64,000 bases of DNA from Berghia stephanieae (GCA_034508935.3 CM067450.1:77001-141000), one strand, 5' to 3'; positions 10,480 to 39,910 are shown, numbered from the stretch's first letter. Made by a program: numbers and translations. The notes: a model not told the origin generated them from the sequence alone.

Positions 10480-11384
10480 ATAGCGGAAAACTTTTCAAGG
10501 CCTACAGATGCATAGTGGACAACTTTTCAAAGTCTACAGATGCATAGTGGACAACTTTTCAAAGTCTACAGATGTATAGCGAACAACATTTCAAAGTCTA
10601 CAGATGCATAGTGGACAACTTTTCAAAGTCTACAGATGTATAGCGAACAACGTTTCAAAGTCTACAGATGCATAGTGGATAACTTTTCAAAGTCTACAGA
10701 TGTATAGTGGACAACTTTTCAAAGTCTACAGATGTATAGTGGACAACTTTTCAAAGTCTACAGATGCATAGCGAACAACGTTTCAAAGTCTACAGATTGC
10801 ATAGTGGAACAACTTTTCAAAGTCAACAGATGTATAGCAAACAAACGTTTTCAAAGTCTACAGATGCATAGTGGACAACTTTTCAAGGCCTACAGATGTA
10901 TAGTGGACAACTTTTCAAAGTCTACATTGAATGATATAGTGGACAACTTTTCAAAGTAACTACAGATGCATAGTGGACAACTTTTCAAGGCCTACAGATG
11001 TATAGTGGACAACTTTTCAAAGTCTACAGATGTATAGTGGACAACTTTTCAAAGTCTACAGATGCATAGTGGACAACTTTTCAAAGTCTACAGATTTATA
11101 GTGGACAACTTTTCAAAGTCTACAGATGCATAGTGAACAACGTTTCAAAGTCTACAGATGCATAGTGGACAACTTTTCAAGGCCTACAGATGTATAGTGG
11201 ACAACTTTTCAAAGTCTACAGATGTATAGTGGACAACTTTTCAAAGTCTACAGATGCATAGTGGACAACTTTTCAAGGCCTACAGATGTATAGTGGACAA
11301 CTTTTCAAAGTCTACAGATGTATAGTGGACAACTTTTCAAAGTCTACAGATGCATAGTGGACAACTTTTCAAGGCCTACAGATG
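10480..11384. repeat. 32-bp minisatellite, left part
   Basis: About 28 units of ACAGATGCATAGTGGACAAC + TTTTCAAAGTCT, with recurrent variants (TATAGTGG, AACGTTTC, GGCCTACAG). The array is broken at 11384 by a retroposon and resumes at 11911. Confidence 0.95.
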
Positions 11385-11910
11385 TTTGTTTGTTTGTTTT
11401 TAAGGGTTTTACGGCGCTTGCAACACATTTATGTTATATCAGCGCCAGTAAAAAGGAAGAAAATGGGATAGTCGAAAGTTCTAGAATTACAATTAAAGCA
11501 CCCAAGAGAGAGTAAGACAAAGGGGAATTGGGAACAAATAGGGATCAGATGTAGATTCCAAGAGCATACCATCAATGTACTAAGCTTGAGATCACCTATA
11601 AGTCTCATCCGGACACAAGCACAAAATCCAACAAGGAGGAATACACTCAGATGCTTACATCATACATTAAAAATAAATATAATAATACATAACAGAGAGA
11701 TGATTTACAAGGAAAAAAATATCATCTCTCATTACTCTCAAAACAATAACTATGCATTTGACTGTTTCCCTCCCAGCCAGGGCCAGGACAAAACCAAGTA
11801 ATCTCATTCCAAGACAAAGGCCGAAAGCATGTTGGAAAACAGATATAAGGGGATAGAAGACACAGTATGTACCTCCCTGCCCGCTATGGGAGGTCAGGAT
11901 CCCCACCCAG
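11385..11910 (-). mobile_element. Retroposon-A, complete reference copy with 14-bp target duplication
   Basis: A 526-bp element bounded by exact repeats of AAGGCCTACAGATG (11371-11384 and 11911-11924). The second repeat duplicates array sequence beyond the 32-bp phase, so it is a true target duplication. On - the element starts CTGGGTGGGGATCC and ends in an inverted repeat (GGCGCT … AGCGCC, 22-nt loop) followed by GTAAAACCCTTAAAAACAAA and a short (AAAC)n tail. A hairpin, an A-rich tail and long duplications mean LINE-driven retroposition. No tRNA-, 7SL- or 5S-like head and no long frame is evident, so it is either an unusual SINE or the 3' end of an unseen LINE. Confidence 0.85.
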
Positions 11911-12020
11911 AAGGCCTACAGATGCATAGTTGAAATAGTTGACAAATTATCAAGGCCTACAGATGCATAGTGCCAACTTTTCAAAGTCTACAGATGCATA
12001 GCGGACAACTTTCACTGTCT
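11911..12020. repeat. 32-bp minisatellite, right part
   Basis: Three or four degenerate units of the array at 10480-11384 continue after the retroposon and fade out. Confidence 0.8.
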
Positions 12021-12169
12021 GTAGCGGCAACTATTCAAGGAGATAAAACGGTGCAATACAGTCACGGCCCAAAACAGCAAAATGATTGGATGATTGTAAA
12101 ATAGTATCGTCTAGATTGAGGTTTCCTATCCCTTCAATACTCTCTGTATGTTCCATGATTGAATTCAAT

Positions 12170-12875
12170 GCCATACATAACGAGGGGCTGCTATGCAGGT
12201 GTATACAGACATAACGAGGGGCTGCTATGCAGGTGTATACATACGTAACGAGAGGGTGCTATGCAGGTGTATACATACATAACGAGGGGCTGCTATGCAG
12301 GTGTATACATACATAACGAGGGACTGCTATGCAGGTGTAAACATGCATAACGAGGGGCTGCTATGCAGGTGTATACATACATAATGAGGGGCTGCTATGC
12401 AGGTGTATACATACATAATGAGGGGCTGCTATGCAGGTGTATACATACATAACGAGGGGCTGCTATTCAATTGTATACATACATAACGAGGGGCTGCTAT
12501 GCAGGTGTATACATACGTAACGAGGGGCTGCTATGCAGGTGTATACATACATAATGAGGGGCTGCTATGCAGGTGTATACATACATAATGAGGGGCTGCT
12601 ATGCAGGTGTATACATACATAACGAGGGGCTGCTATTCAGTTGTATACATACATAACGAGGGGCTTCTATGCAGGTGTATACATACATAATGAGGGGCTG
12701 CTATTCAGTTGTATACATACATAACGAGGGGCTGCTATGCAGGTGTATACATACGTAACGAGGGGCTGCTATGCAGGTGTATACATACATAACGAGGGGC
12801 TGCTATTCAGTTGTATACATACATAACGAGGGGCTGCTATGTAGGTGTATACATACATAATGAGGGACTGCTATA
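12170..12875. repeat. 34-bp minisatellite
   Basis: About 20 units of ATAACGAGGGGCTGCTATGC + AGGTGTATACATAC. Variant units (GCTATTCAGTTG) recur in blocks, suggesting segmental duplication within the array. Confidence 0.95.
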
Positions 12876-12924
12876 GGGATATATAAGGTCTTATAAATAT
12901 TCAGGGGTATGACTATTTAGTGTT

Positions 12925-13332
12925 TTATAGATGATGGAACATATTTTATAGATGATGGAACATATTTTATAGATGATGGAACATATTGTATAGATGATGG
13001 AACATATTGTATAGATGATGGAACATATTTTATAGATGATGGAACATATTTTATAGATGATGGAACATATTTTATAGATGATGGAACATATTTTATAGAT
13101 GATGGAACATATTTTATAGATGATGGAACATATTGTATAGATGATGGAACATATTTTATAGATGATGGAACATATTTCATAGATGATGGAACATATTGTA
13201 TAGATGATGGAACATATTTTATAGATGATGGAACATATTGTATAGATGATGGAACATATTTTATAGATGATGGAACATATTTCATAGATGATGGAACATA
13301 TTGTATAGATGATGGAACATATTTTATGGATA
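12925..13332. repeat. 21-bp minisatellite
   Basis: About 19 units of ATAGATGATGGAACATATTT + T, with T/G and C/T variants. It yields two overlapping minus frames (KICSIIY and SSIKYVP heptads) that are repeat artefacts. Confidence 0.95.
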
Positions 13333-13411
13333 ATGCGTTTCTCAACAGGTAACCAGTGAAAATTTCCAAAGAGATCAGAAGCAGATGATTTCAATTCAAT
13401 TTAGAACTATC

Positions 13412-13585
13412 ATCGTTTTGTATGACACTTGTCTTTGAACATGTAGGGCCATGGTTTGAGTCCCACTCTGGGAGGTGAAAAGTTGGCTCTTTTACTCACA
13501 CTATCTCACAACACTCAGGTGTAAAATGATAATCTGGCTGGTAACAGCTTTGAGAATATTCAGTGGAAATTGCAAAAGCTCAATC
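13412..13585 (+). mobile_element. SINE-1 copy, internally deleted
   Basis: Contains GTATGACACTTG, a box B trace (GGTTTGAGTCCC), CTCAGGTGTAAAATGA and the tail GCTTTGAGAATATTCAGTGG, in family order but with the middle lost. Confidence 0.6.
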
Positions 13586-13945
13586 TTTTATTTTTTTATT
13601 CACTAAATTAAAAAAATAAATGTAACTACATTTCCGCTGAAGTAAAGAATATTTTTTTAAAAATAAAAGTCGATAGGCGATCACTATTCATGAATATTGC
13701 AGTTGTCTATTTTTAAAACCAAATTGCAATACAGGATCAACATGTGCTCATGGCCAGACCAGAGGAGAAATATTGATAGAAAATAAGCATGTCTCCATAT
13801 AAGGATATTTCCTTTTAAACTATTAATAGTTCATTATATTGAACAAAAGTTGAAAGAAAAAAGATGACAATATATCAAAATCTTTTCAGTTTATCATTTA
13901 CGATGACGCCATTTTGGTTTAACTCGCTTTTACTCTTATATTGCC

Positions 13946-14063
13946 TAACAGGCATCATGTCTCATCCTACATGATAACTGTTGTTGGCCACGAACCCCTT
14001 GTAATGTGCTTGGAGCACATGTAGTGGGTATTGCGCTGTATAAATGCCAAAGTATATCTTAAA
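13946..14063 (+). mobile_element. SINE-1 3' fragment
   Basis: CTAACAGGCATCATGTCTCA … GTGGGTATTGCGCTGTATAA matches the tail of the SINE-1 family. Confidence 0.65.
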
Positions 14064-14600
14064 TTTATAGATTTTAGTTTCAATTTTCCAATCAGGTCAT
14101 TCACATTGGATTATTGAACTTTGGATAAAAGGTCAACTAATCACTTTTTCAAGTTAAATGACAAAAACATTGTGTGGAAAAAACAAGAGAAATAACTCAT
14201 TGTAACTACTATATGTTTTCCACTTCAGTACAGATACCAAGAACTCATGGATTCTAAGAAAATACAGTTTACTTATACTCATTTGAATGTCCCAAGTGAA
14301 TTCCTTATTAATCTTCGCACACAGATTCCTCAAAATTGTTTGCATATAAAAAACAAAACAAAACAAGCTCGAGTTTATTTGGTTTTACACAAAATCTCAA
14401 CAAAAAATACAAAAATTCGAAAAAAAAAGAACATAATACTTGACATAAATTGTATCCGGGCCAAAACCCGTCTTCAGCCAATTACTTTTGTGTTCAAAGC
14501 ATTTAGTCTTGAATATTTTGTTATTTTTGGAAACTGTAATATTTATATTCCTTTTTCTTCATCAACTGTTCCTCTCACAACCAACAAATTCTAAAAACAA
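14064..14600. other. Region downstream of the CYB561-like gene, no gene seen
   Basis: A/T-rich DNA. The short frames on each strand show no domain or splice support. Confidence 0.4.
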
Positions 14601-14605
14601 AAACA

Positions 14606-14611
14606 TTTATT
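14606..14611 (-). terminator. Poly-A signal of the CYB561-like gene
   Basis: AATAAA on - about 290 bases after the stop at 14898-14900, with a T/G-rich stretch following. It is the best candidate 3' processing signal. Confidence 0.5.
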
Positions 14612-14897
14612 CACAAAATTCATTGCACTTTAAATGTCAATAAAACCCAAGTCTAAATGTGGCCTAACACTTCCAATCAGTAATATGTCAAAATGATTTT
14701 CCTGCTGAAAGTTGAATTTGCAACCAAGAATATGAGACATTCGGTTGTGCCTTTTCTCACACTGCAAAAAAAATAAACTGTCATTTTTCTGATCATTTAA
14801 AAAAAATGGTAAACTATATTATTTTCAAACATGATATTTCCCTGCAATAATACCGTTTTGTGTTGGTCAATCAGATATGACTTGTATCCCAAACAAT

Positions 14898-30192
<15,295 letters not shown>

Positions 30193-30779
30193 CTATAGGA
30201 AATAGAAATGTATTTTATGAGACGATAAAAAAAAAGGAAACATAAAAATATAAAATTCAATGATTCAGTCTCATGCATATTAGTTCTGACAGGTAAAATA
30301 CTTGTACAAAAACTTGTAAACTACATACAATTTCATGTGCAACATCACAGGGTGCTGACCAGTTTTGACCATGAAAATTTGGCAAATTCTTGTAACTACA
30401 CACAACTCACATCAAACCAATCTTGTTGATGTCTCCCAAAAAATTACTCCAAAAACATACAAATCATGGTTTAACATGCAGACCAAGAGACTTGTTAAAA
30501 AGAAACACAAACCATTTCTAAAGGCCACCCCCCCCCCCCGGCCAAAAAATAATAAAATAATAATAAAATAAAATAAACCTAACTATGAAGCAGCAAATGA
30601 TGACTTCAAAAAGATTAAAATGGAAACTCAAAGAGAATGCTGTAGAGTAAAGTTAACAAAATAATAAATGATGAAAGCAACACCAATACAAATAATAATA
30701 CATCAAAAGTAAAAATAGAGACAAAAGTGGAATTGATACACTCAAAGACAAGAACTGAACATTCCAATCTGACCCAAAC

Positions 30780-33700
30780 AATTTGACATGCCCAAAAGGG
30801 GGCCCCCGAAACTTTTCATGCCAAAGGGGGAAAAAAAAAACCAAAAAAAGAGGGCACCCAAAAAAAGAAGCCTAAAGGGGAAAAGCAATTTGAAAAAGCC
30901 AAAGGAGAACCCCCAAAAATTTACATAAAAATAGGGCAAAAAATTTAATCTAAATGAACCCAAAACAAAATTTTTAAACGACAAAAACCCTTTTACATTT
31001 TTTAGGGCTTCAAAATTCAAAAGGGGTTGAAACCTTTTAAAAACAATTAAAAACCAAACAAAATTGGTATACCCAAAAATTAATTAAAATCTAAACCCCA
31101 TTAATTTAATTTTTTCCTAAAAATATTTTTTTTAATTTTACATATTATATTTTTTATATGACAATTTATTTTCCTTATAATTTAAAAATTTTAAAAAAAA
31201 AAAATTTTAAAAACAAAGGGGAACCTAAAAATTTAAAATTTTTTATACTAAAAAAAAATTTTTTAACCCTTTTAAAAATTTTTCCATTACAAAATTTTAA
31301 AAAAAATTTTTTTTTTTAACGCAAAAAAAATTTTCAAAAAATTATTTTCAAACATTTAAAAAAATTTTTTTAGATTTTCTTAAAAAGGAAAAAAAAACAC
31401 AAAAAAAAAAAAAAAAGAAAACCAAAAAAAAAAACCAAAAAGGGAATTTCCCCCCCTTTTTTTTCAAATCAAACAAATTTTTATCCCCTTTTTTTAAAAT
31501 TAAAATCAAAAGAGGCCCAAAAAATTTACAAAAACCAAAAATTTTTGGAAAAAAGGCCCCAAAAAAAAATGACAAACAATCAATACAGAAAAAAAAACAT
31601 TACAAATTCAAAAAAAATTTTTTTTTAAAAAATTCACAAAGTTTTAAAACCCCCCACTACAAACTTCGAAAAAGTCCACCACAAAACAAAACTTTTAAAA
31701 CCCCCCCAAAAAAAACACATCCCCAAACAAAGTTTCGACAAAGTCCCAACCTTCAAAATCCACCCCCCCCAAAAAAAAACCCCCCACAAATCACAAAGTA
31801 AAAAATTAAAAAAATTTCCCCAAATCCACCATCATAAAACTTTCGACAAAGTCCCCCAACAAAGTTTTTACAAATCCAAATCAAAAAAATTTTGACAAAG
31901 CCCCCCTCAAAAAAAAACTTTTACAAAGTCCACCCTTAAAAAATTTTCCCAAAAACCCCCCCCTTTTAAAATTTTCCCCCCCAAAAAAAATAAAATTTTT
32001 CCAAAACCACATAAAAAATTAAAAAACCACCCCTTTCAAAATTTTCCAAAAATCCACCATCCAAATTTTTGAAAATCCACCATCTACAAATTTCAAATCC
32101 CCCAAAAAAATCCAACCCCCCTAAAAAAACCCCTCCAAAATTTGGACAGTCCAAAAATAAAAAAACCCGCAAAACCCCAAAAAGTTTCACAAACCAAAAT
32201 TTCAAAATTTTAAAAAAAAAGTCCAAAACCCCTTAAAAAAGTTTTTGACAAAGCCCCCTCATAAAAGTTTCGACAAACCCAAAAAAAATTTTTTTTCCCC
32301 CCAAAAAAAAAAAACCCCAAAATCCCCATCATAAAATTCACAAACCCCCAAAAAAATTCCAAAAACCACCTCATACAAAAACTTTTGACAAACCCCCCCC
32401 CCCCTTTCCCCAATCCACCCTATACAAAGTTTTTGACAAAGCCCCACTCAAAAAATTTCGACAAAGTCCCCCCCACAAAATTTTTGCCCCCAATCAACAA
32501 TTTTTGACAAACCCCCATTACAAAGTTTTGAAAAGCCACCAAAAACAAAATTTCCAAAAACCACCATCATACAAAATTTTTACAAACCACCAGAAAAAAG
32601 TTTTCGACAGTCCACCCAAAAGTTTAAAATTCCCCACAAAAAGTTTCGACAAAGTCCCCCATTAACAAAGTTTTGGCCCCACATACAAAGCTTTCGAAAA
32701 CCACCATCTACAAAGCTTTCGACAAACCCCAAAATACAAAGTTTCGAAAAGTCCACATCATAAAAAGTTTTAAAAGTCCACCATCATACCCCCCACAAAG
32801 CCCCCTACAAACTTTCGACAAAGTCCACCTAACAAAATTTTTTCAATCCACCCCAACAAAATTTTTGACAAAGCCCCCCTCTCAAAATTTTGCAAAGTCC
32901 CCACCGCCCCAAATCCAAAAACCAAAAATTTCCCTCAATTAAAATTTTTTTACAAACCCCCCACATAAAAAAATCCAAATCCCCCAACTAAAAAAAAACC
33001 CCCTCGTCAAAATTTTTGCAAAGTCCCCTCTACAAAGTTTTCGACAAACCACCCCAAAACCAAAATCCCCCAAAAAAAAAAATTTTTTTTAATCCCAAAA
33101 AAATTTTACAATCCCCCCCCTCGCCAAAATAAAATAAAATTTTTCCCCGCCCCAAAAAAAAATTTACCAAACCACCCCCCAACCCCAAACCCACCCCAAA
33201 CCCAAATCCAACAAAAAAACTTTCCAAAACCCACAACAAAGTTTTGGACCAAAAAGATTTCCCAAAAAACCCCCCCAAATTTTGAAAAGTCCCCCCCCCC
33301 CCCACAAAACCCCCCCAAAAATTTTGGGCCCCCCCCACCCCCAATCCCCCCAAAATTTCAAAAGCCCCCCCCTTTTTTCCAAAACCCCCCAAATTTGGCC
33401 CCCCTTTAAAATTTTTTCCGCCCCAAACGTTTTTACAAAGCCCCACCCCCTTTCCCCCCAAAGTAAAAAATTTTTCCCCTCCCCCCCCCAAATTTAAAAC
33501 CCCAAAATTTTAAAAAATTCCCCACCCCAAAAAACCCCATTAAAAAAACTTTTCCCCCTAAAAACCACAAAGTCCCCCATCCAAACACCCCCCCCCCAAA
33601 GTTTTTTCCGAAAAGAAAAAAAATTTTTTTCCCCCCCCCCCCAAAAAAAAAGTTTACCCCAACCACCCTCAAAAAAGTTTTCCCCCAAAAAAGTTTTTCA

Positions 33701-36700
33701 AACCACCATCCAAACACAAAAAAACCAAAAAGGTTTTAAATCCCCCCATTTAAAAGCCCCTCCCCCAAAAAACAAAAAAATTTAAAATCCCCATCGCAAA
33801 TTTCCCCAAACCCCCCCCCCAAAACCACAAAACCCCAAAACGTTTCACAAAAACCACCCAAAATTTTTTTCCCCCCCCCTCCACAAAATTGACAAAAGTA
33901 CCATTTTTTTCCCGGGGAAACCCCAAAACAAACCAAACCCCAAAAACAAAGTTTTTTTGGGACCAAAGTAAAACCTCCCCCAAAAAAAAAAGTTTTTAAA
34001 TTCCCCCCCCAACCCCCCTTTTAAAAGCCCCCCAAAAAAAAATTTACAAGACCCAAAAACCCCCCAAACCCCCCCTACGTTTCCAAACCCCACCAAATTT
34101 TAAAAAAAAACCCCCTTAAAACCCACATCCCCAACAAAGTTTTCCTGCCCCACAAAAACCCCCCCGGTCCCCCAAAAAAAAAGTTTTGGGCCCCCACCCA
34201 AAAGTTTTTCCCCCCCACCAAACAAATTTACAAAGTCCCCCAAAAAAACTTTAAAAACCCACCCCCCAAACCAAATCCACCAAAAACAAAGTTTACCCCC
34301 CCCTAAATTTTTCCCTCCACCACAAAAGTTTTTTTAAATTTCCCCCCCAAATTTCCCCCCACTCTTTCCCCCCAAAAACAAACTTTCCAAAAAAAAAAAA
34401 GTTTTGAAACCCCCAAAAACCTTTAAAATACCCCAAAAAGCTTTTTTCCCCCTACAAAATTTTTCCAAATACCCCAAACCAAAAACAAAAATTTTTTTCC
34501 CACCCCCAAAAAAACTTTTTCCAAAATCCCCCACAAACCCAAATCCCCTTTTAAATTTGAAAACCAAATCAAAACCCAACCAAAAACCCAAAAAAACCCC
34601 CCCTTTAAAAACCAAAAAAAGTTTTTTCACAAACCCCCCCCCCCAAAAAAAAAAAAAACCCCCTTCGGAAAAAAGTCCCCCCCAAACCCCCAAATCCCAA
34701 AAACAAAAGTTTTAAAAAATTTTTTTTTTAAAAAAAAAAAAACCTCCCCCCCCCCGCCCCCCAAAAAATTTTCCAAAACCACAAAAAAAAACAAAATTTT
34801 CCCCGGGCAAAAAAACAAAACCCCCCCCCCCCAAACCCCCCCAACCCCCGGGGGGGAAAAACAAAGTTTCCCAAAAAAATAATCACCCCTTTTTTCCCAA
34901 AAACCTCCCCAAACTTTACAAATAAAAAAAAAAGTTTTCCGCCCCCAAACAAAAACCCCCCCCACCACAAAAAGTTTTAAACCCCAAAAAAAAGGCGTCC
35001 ACCCCCACAAAATTTCCCCCAAACCCCCAAATTTTTTAAAATTTTCCCCTTAAAAAAAGTTTCCAAAACCAAATTTTAAACAAAAGTCCCCTTTAAAAAA
35101 TTTCCCAAACCCCAAAAAGTTTTTTACCCCCCACCCAACAAAAAAGTTTTCCCCCACCCCGGAAAAAACCCCCCAACCTTTTTAAAAAACCATTGCCCCC
35201 CAAAATCAAAACCTTTTTTGACCCCCCCAAAAAATTTTTTTTTCCGCCACCCCAAAAACCCCCCCAAACCCCCCCCAAACAAACTTTGACAAAGCCCACC
35301 CAACAAACCCCCCCCACCCCAAAAACCCCCCCCCCCCCAAAATTTTTTAAACCCCCCCTAAAAAAAATTTTCCCCCCCAAAAAATACCCAAAAAAAAAAC
35401 CCCCCCCAAAAAAAATTTTTTTTCCCCCCCAAAAAAATTTCCCAAAACCCCCACAAAATTTTAAAACCAAAAAAATTTACCCCCCTTAAACAAGCTTTCG
35501 GGAAAACCCCAGTCAAATTTTAAAACCCCCAACCAAAATTTTAAAACCCCCCATCCCCAAAAAACCCCAAAACCCCATCAAAAAAAAGGGGAAAAAAAAC
35601 CCCCATAAAACCCCCCCCCCCCCCAAAAAAGCCCCCAAACCCCACCAAATTTCCCCAAACCAACCAAAATTTAAATCCCCACCCAAAAAAATTTTTCCCC
35701 AAACCCCCAAAAAACCCCCCAAAAAACCCCCAAAAAAAAAAAACCCCAAAAAACCCCCCCCCAAAAAAAAATTTTTTAAAACCCCCCCAAAAAAAGTTTT
35801 GACGCCCCCCCCCAAAAAATTGCGACAAAAATTTTTTTTAAAAAACCAACCAAATTTAAAAACCCCAATTTAAAAAATTTTTAAAAAGCCCCCCCTTTTT
35901 TTTCCCAAAACCCCCCCAACCCCAAATTTTCAAAAAAACCAAACCAAATTTTTCCAAAATCAACCCCTTTTTTTTTCCCCCCCCCCCAAAAAGTTTTTTA
36001 CCCCCCAAACCAAAAAAAAACCACAAATCCCCCAAACAAAATTTTTTTTCCCCACCCCAAAGAACCCCCCCCCCACCCCCAAAACAAAAACCCCCAAACC
36101 ACAAACCCCCCCCCCCTTTTCCTCCACCCCAAAAAGTTCCCCCAAAACCCCCCAAATAAAAAAACACAAAACCAAAAAATTTTTCCCCCCCCCCCCCAAA
36201 AAATTTTTTAAAAACCAAACCCCCCAAAAATTTTAAAAAATTTTCCCCCCAAAAAGCCCCCAAAAACCCCACAAAAACCCCCCCTCCCCCCAAACCCCCC
36301 AAAACCCCAAAAATTAAAAAATTTTTTAAAATTTTTCCCCCCAAAAAAAAAAATTTTAAAATTTTTTTTTACCAAAGTCCCCCCAACAAACCCCAAACCA
36401 AAACCCAAAAAAATTTTTACAAAAACCCCTTCAAAGCACAAAAACCCCCCCCAAAACCCCCCCCCCTTTAAAAAAACCAAAAGCCCCCAAAAACCAAAAG
36501 TCCCCCAAAAAAAAAAAAATCCCCCCAACCAAAAACCCCACACAAAAAATTTTTCCAAACCCCCCAAAAAAAAATTTAACAAACCACCCCCTTTTAAAAA
36601 AAAAACCCCCTTTTCCCGGGTTTTCCCAAATCCCCCTCCTAAAAGTTTTTAAAACCCCCCCAAAAGGGGCCCCCCCAAAAAACAAACCAAAATTTCCCCC

Positions 36701-39700
36701 ACAAAAAGTTTTTCCCAAAACCACCATCAAAAAATTTTTAAAACCCCCCCCAAAAAGTTTCCTCCCCTCAAAAAAAAATTTTTCCCAAAACCAAAATCCA
36801 ACCGCTCCCCCCCCAAAAAAATTTTTACAAACCCCCATCGTACAAAAACAAAAAGCCCCCCCAAAAAAAATTTTTTCCAAACCCCTCCCCCCAAAAACCA
36901 AATCATTTAAACCCCCCCCAAAAAAACCCCCCCAAAAATCCACCCCCAAACCACAAATCCCCCCAAACTCAAAAACCCCCCCCCAAAAAAAAAAAAACCC
37001 CCCCCCCCCCCCCCCCCCCAAAAAAATTTTACCCACCAACAAAAACTTTTAAAACCCCTTTTTTTTCCAAACCCCCCCCCCCCCAAAAAGTTTCCAAACC
37101 AATTTTTGCCAAAATCCCCCACCCCCTTTCCCCAAAAAAAAAAAAAAAACAATAAAATTTTTGACAAGTAAAATTTTTTTTGAAAAAAACCCCACCCCAA
37201 ACCCCCAAAAACCCCCCCTAAAATTTCAAAAAAAATTTTCCCTTTTTACAAAAATCCCCCAAAAAGTTTTTAAAATCCCCCCTTAAAACAAAAATTCCCC
37301 CCTTTAAAAAATTTTTACCAAACCCAAACCCTTTTTTAAAAAAACCCCAAATTTTCACACCACCAAAAAAAATTTTTAAATCCCCCCAAACGTTTTAAAA
37401 AATACCCCAAAAAACCAACCCCGTAAAATTTTAAAAAGTCCACCACTCACCAAAACCCCCCAAACAAAAAAAAAAAAGTTTAACCCCCCCCAAATTTTTT
37501 TCCCAAAGCCCCTCCAAACCGAAAACCCCACAAAAAGTTTTTTCCAAACCCCCCCATAACAAAAAACCCCCCCCCCCCCCCAACCCCCTTTTTCCCCCCC
37601 AAACCAAAAAAAAGCCCCCAAATCCCCACACCCCTTTTTCCCGCCCCCCAAAAGTTTTACAAACCACCCACAAATTTTTGAAAAAACCCAAAAAACCCCA
37701 ACCCCATCAAACCCCTTTTCCCCAAAAAAATTTTAAAAACCCCCCCCCAAAAAAAATTTACCCCCACATCAAATTTTAAAAAGTTTTTTTCCCCCCCCCC
37801 GAAAAACCCCTCCAAATTTTCCCAAAACCCCAAACAACAAATTCCCAAAAAACCCCTTTTTTTAATCCACCCAAAAAAAATTTCCCCAAAACCACCCCAT
37901 ACAAAAACCCCAAATCCCCCCAAAAAAATTTCCCCCCAAAAAAACCCAAAAATTTTTTAAAAGTTAAAACCCCGACAAATCCAATTTTTCCAAACACAAA
38001 TCCCCTAAAAAAAAAGGCCCCCCCTTCAAAAAAAATTTTTTTTTTTACAAAGTTTCACAACCACCCCCCCCCCAACCCAAAAATTTTTGCAAAAAACCCC
38101 CCAAAAAAAAGTCCCCCACACCTTTCCCAAATCCAATATTTTTGCAAAGTCCCCCAAACTTTCAAAACCCCCCCTTAAAAACCAACCACCATTGTTTTTC
38201 CCCCAATCCACCCTTATCAAAGCCCCCAAAAATCCCCCCAAAAACCCCCCCCGTCCCCCAAAAAATTTTTTCCCACCCCCAAAATTTTAAACCCCTTAAA
38301 AAAGCCCCCAACCCCCAAACCCCCCCCCCAAAAAAACCATATAAAATTTAAAACCCCCCAAAACCCCCCCAAAAAAAAACCCCCCAAAAATTTTGGTTTA
38401 AAATTTCCAAAACCCCACACCCCAAATACCACCAAAAAATTTCGGCTCCCCCAAACAAATTTTTCCCCCCACTCAAACCCAAAAAACCCCAAAAAAAGTT
38501 TTTTTTAACCCCCGGGGGGGGAAAAAAAAAAACCAAAATTTTCCGCCCCCCCAAAAACCCCCCCCACCACCTTTTCGGGCAAAGTCCACCCCAAAAAAAC
38601 ATCCAACCAGAAAATTTCGGACCCTCAAAAAAAACCAAAAACCCCCCCAAAAAAAACCCCCCCAAAAACCCAAAATTTACCCCTTTTTTTTAAAACCAAA
38701 ACCCCCCCAAAAAAAAATTTTTAAAATCCCCCCAAAAAAAAGGGAAAAAACCCCCCCAAAAAATTTTTAAAAACCCCCAAAAAATTTTTTTCCTTACCCC
38801 GAAAAGTTTTCCCAAACCACCCAACAAAACCCCCCCCAAAAAAAAATTTTCCCCCTTTTTTTTCCCCCCCCTAAAAATTTTTTTCCCCCCAAACCCCCCC
38901 CATCAAAAAAGCCCTTTTTTCCGTTTTTTTAAAAAACCCCACAAAAGTTCCCCCTCCCCCCTCCCCCCACCCACCCCCTACAAAAAAAAAAATTCCCAAA
39001 AAAGTTTTTTTCCCCCCCCCCCAATTCAAATTTACAAAAGAACAAAAATTTTTTTTGGGGTTTTTTTTTCCCCAAAAAACCCCCAAATCCAAACCCCCCC
39101 TACAAAAAAAAAGTTTTTTTTTTCGACAAAGCCCCCCCAAAATTTTTCCCAAATACCCTACAAATTTTTTTTTTTTTAATTTTTAAAAATTTTCCAAACC
39201 AAACCCCCCCCCACAAACCAACAAAAGTTTTTTCCCCCCACCCCCCGAAAAGGGAAAAACCCCCCCCCCCTTTTACCCCAAACCCCCAAAAAAAATTTTT
39301 ACTTTTTCCCCCCCCAAAAAAATTTCCAAACCCCATCTTTCCCCCACCCAAAAAAAAACCCCCAACAAACACCCCCACCGTTTTACAAAAATTTTAATAA
39401 AAGTTTTTTCCCTCCCCCCAAATTTTAAAACCCCCCCCAAAAAAAATTTTTCCCCCAAAAGTCCCCCCACAAAACTTTAAAAAGCCCCACAAAAATTTTA
39501 AAATTTTTTTTAAATTTGAAAAATCCCCCCCAAAAAGCCCCCCACCCCCAAACCAAAAAAAAAAAAAAAAGTTTCCCCAAAACCAACAACCAAAAAAAAA
39601 GACCCCCCGTTTTTTGAAAAAAAAAAAAAAGTTTTTCCAAACCAAATTTCCCCAAACCCCCCGAAATACAAACTTTACAAACACCCCCCTTTTTTTCCCC

Positions 39701-39910
39701 CCCAAAACAAAAAAATTCCCCCCCCCCCCAAATTTTTGAAAAACCACCAAAAAAGTTTAAAAAAAAAAAAAAAAAAAAAAATAAAAAAAAAAAAAAAAAA
39801 AAAAATAAAAAAAATTTTAAAAAAAATTACAAAAAAAAAAAAAATATAAAAAAAAAAAACCCCCCAAAAAAAAAAAAAAAACAAAAAAAAAAAAAAAAAA
39901 ACAAAAAAAA

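Noticed and set aside
12891-13394. Minus frames of 150-167 codons with seven-residue repeats
   Set aside because: The 21-bp minisatellite unit is a multiple of three, which keeps several frames open. There is no non-repetitive protein around it.
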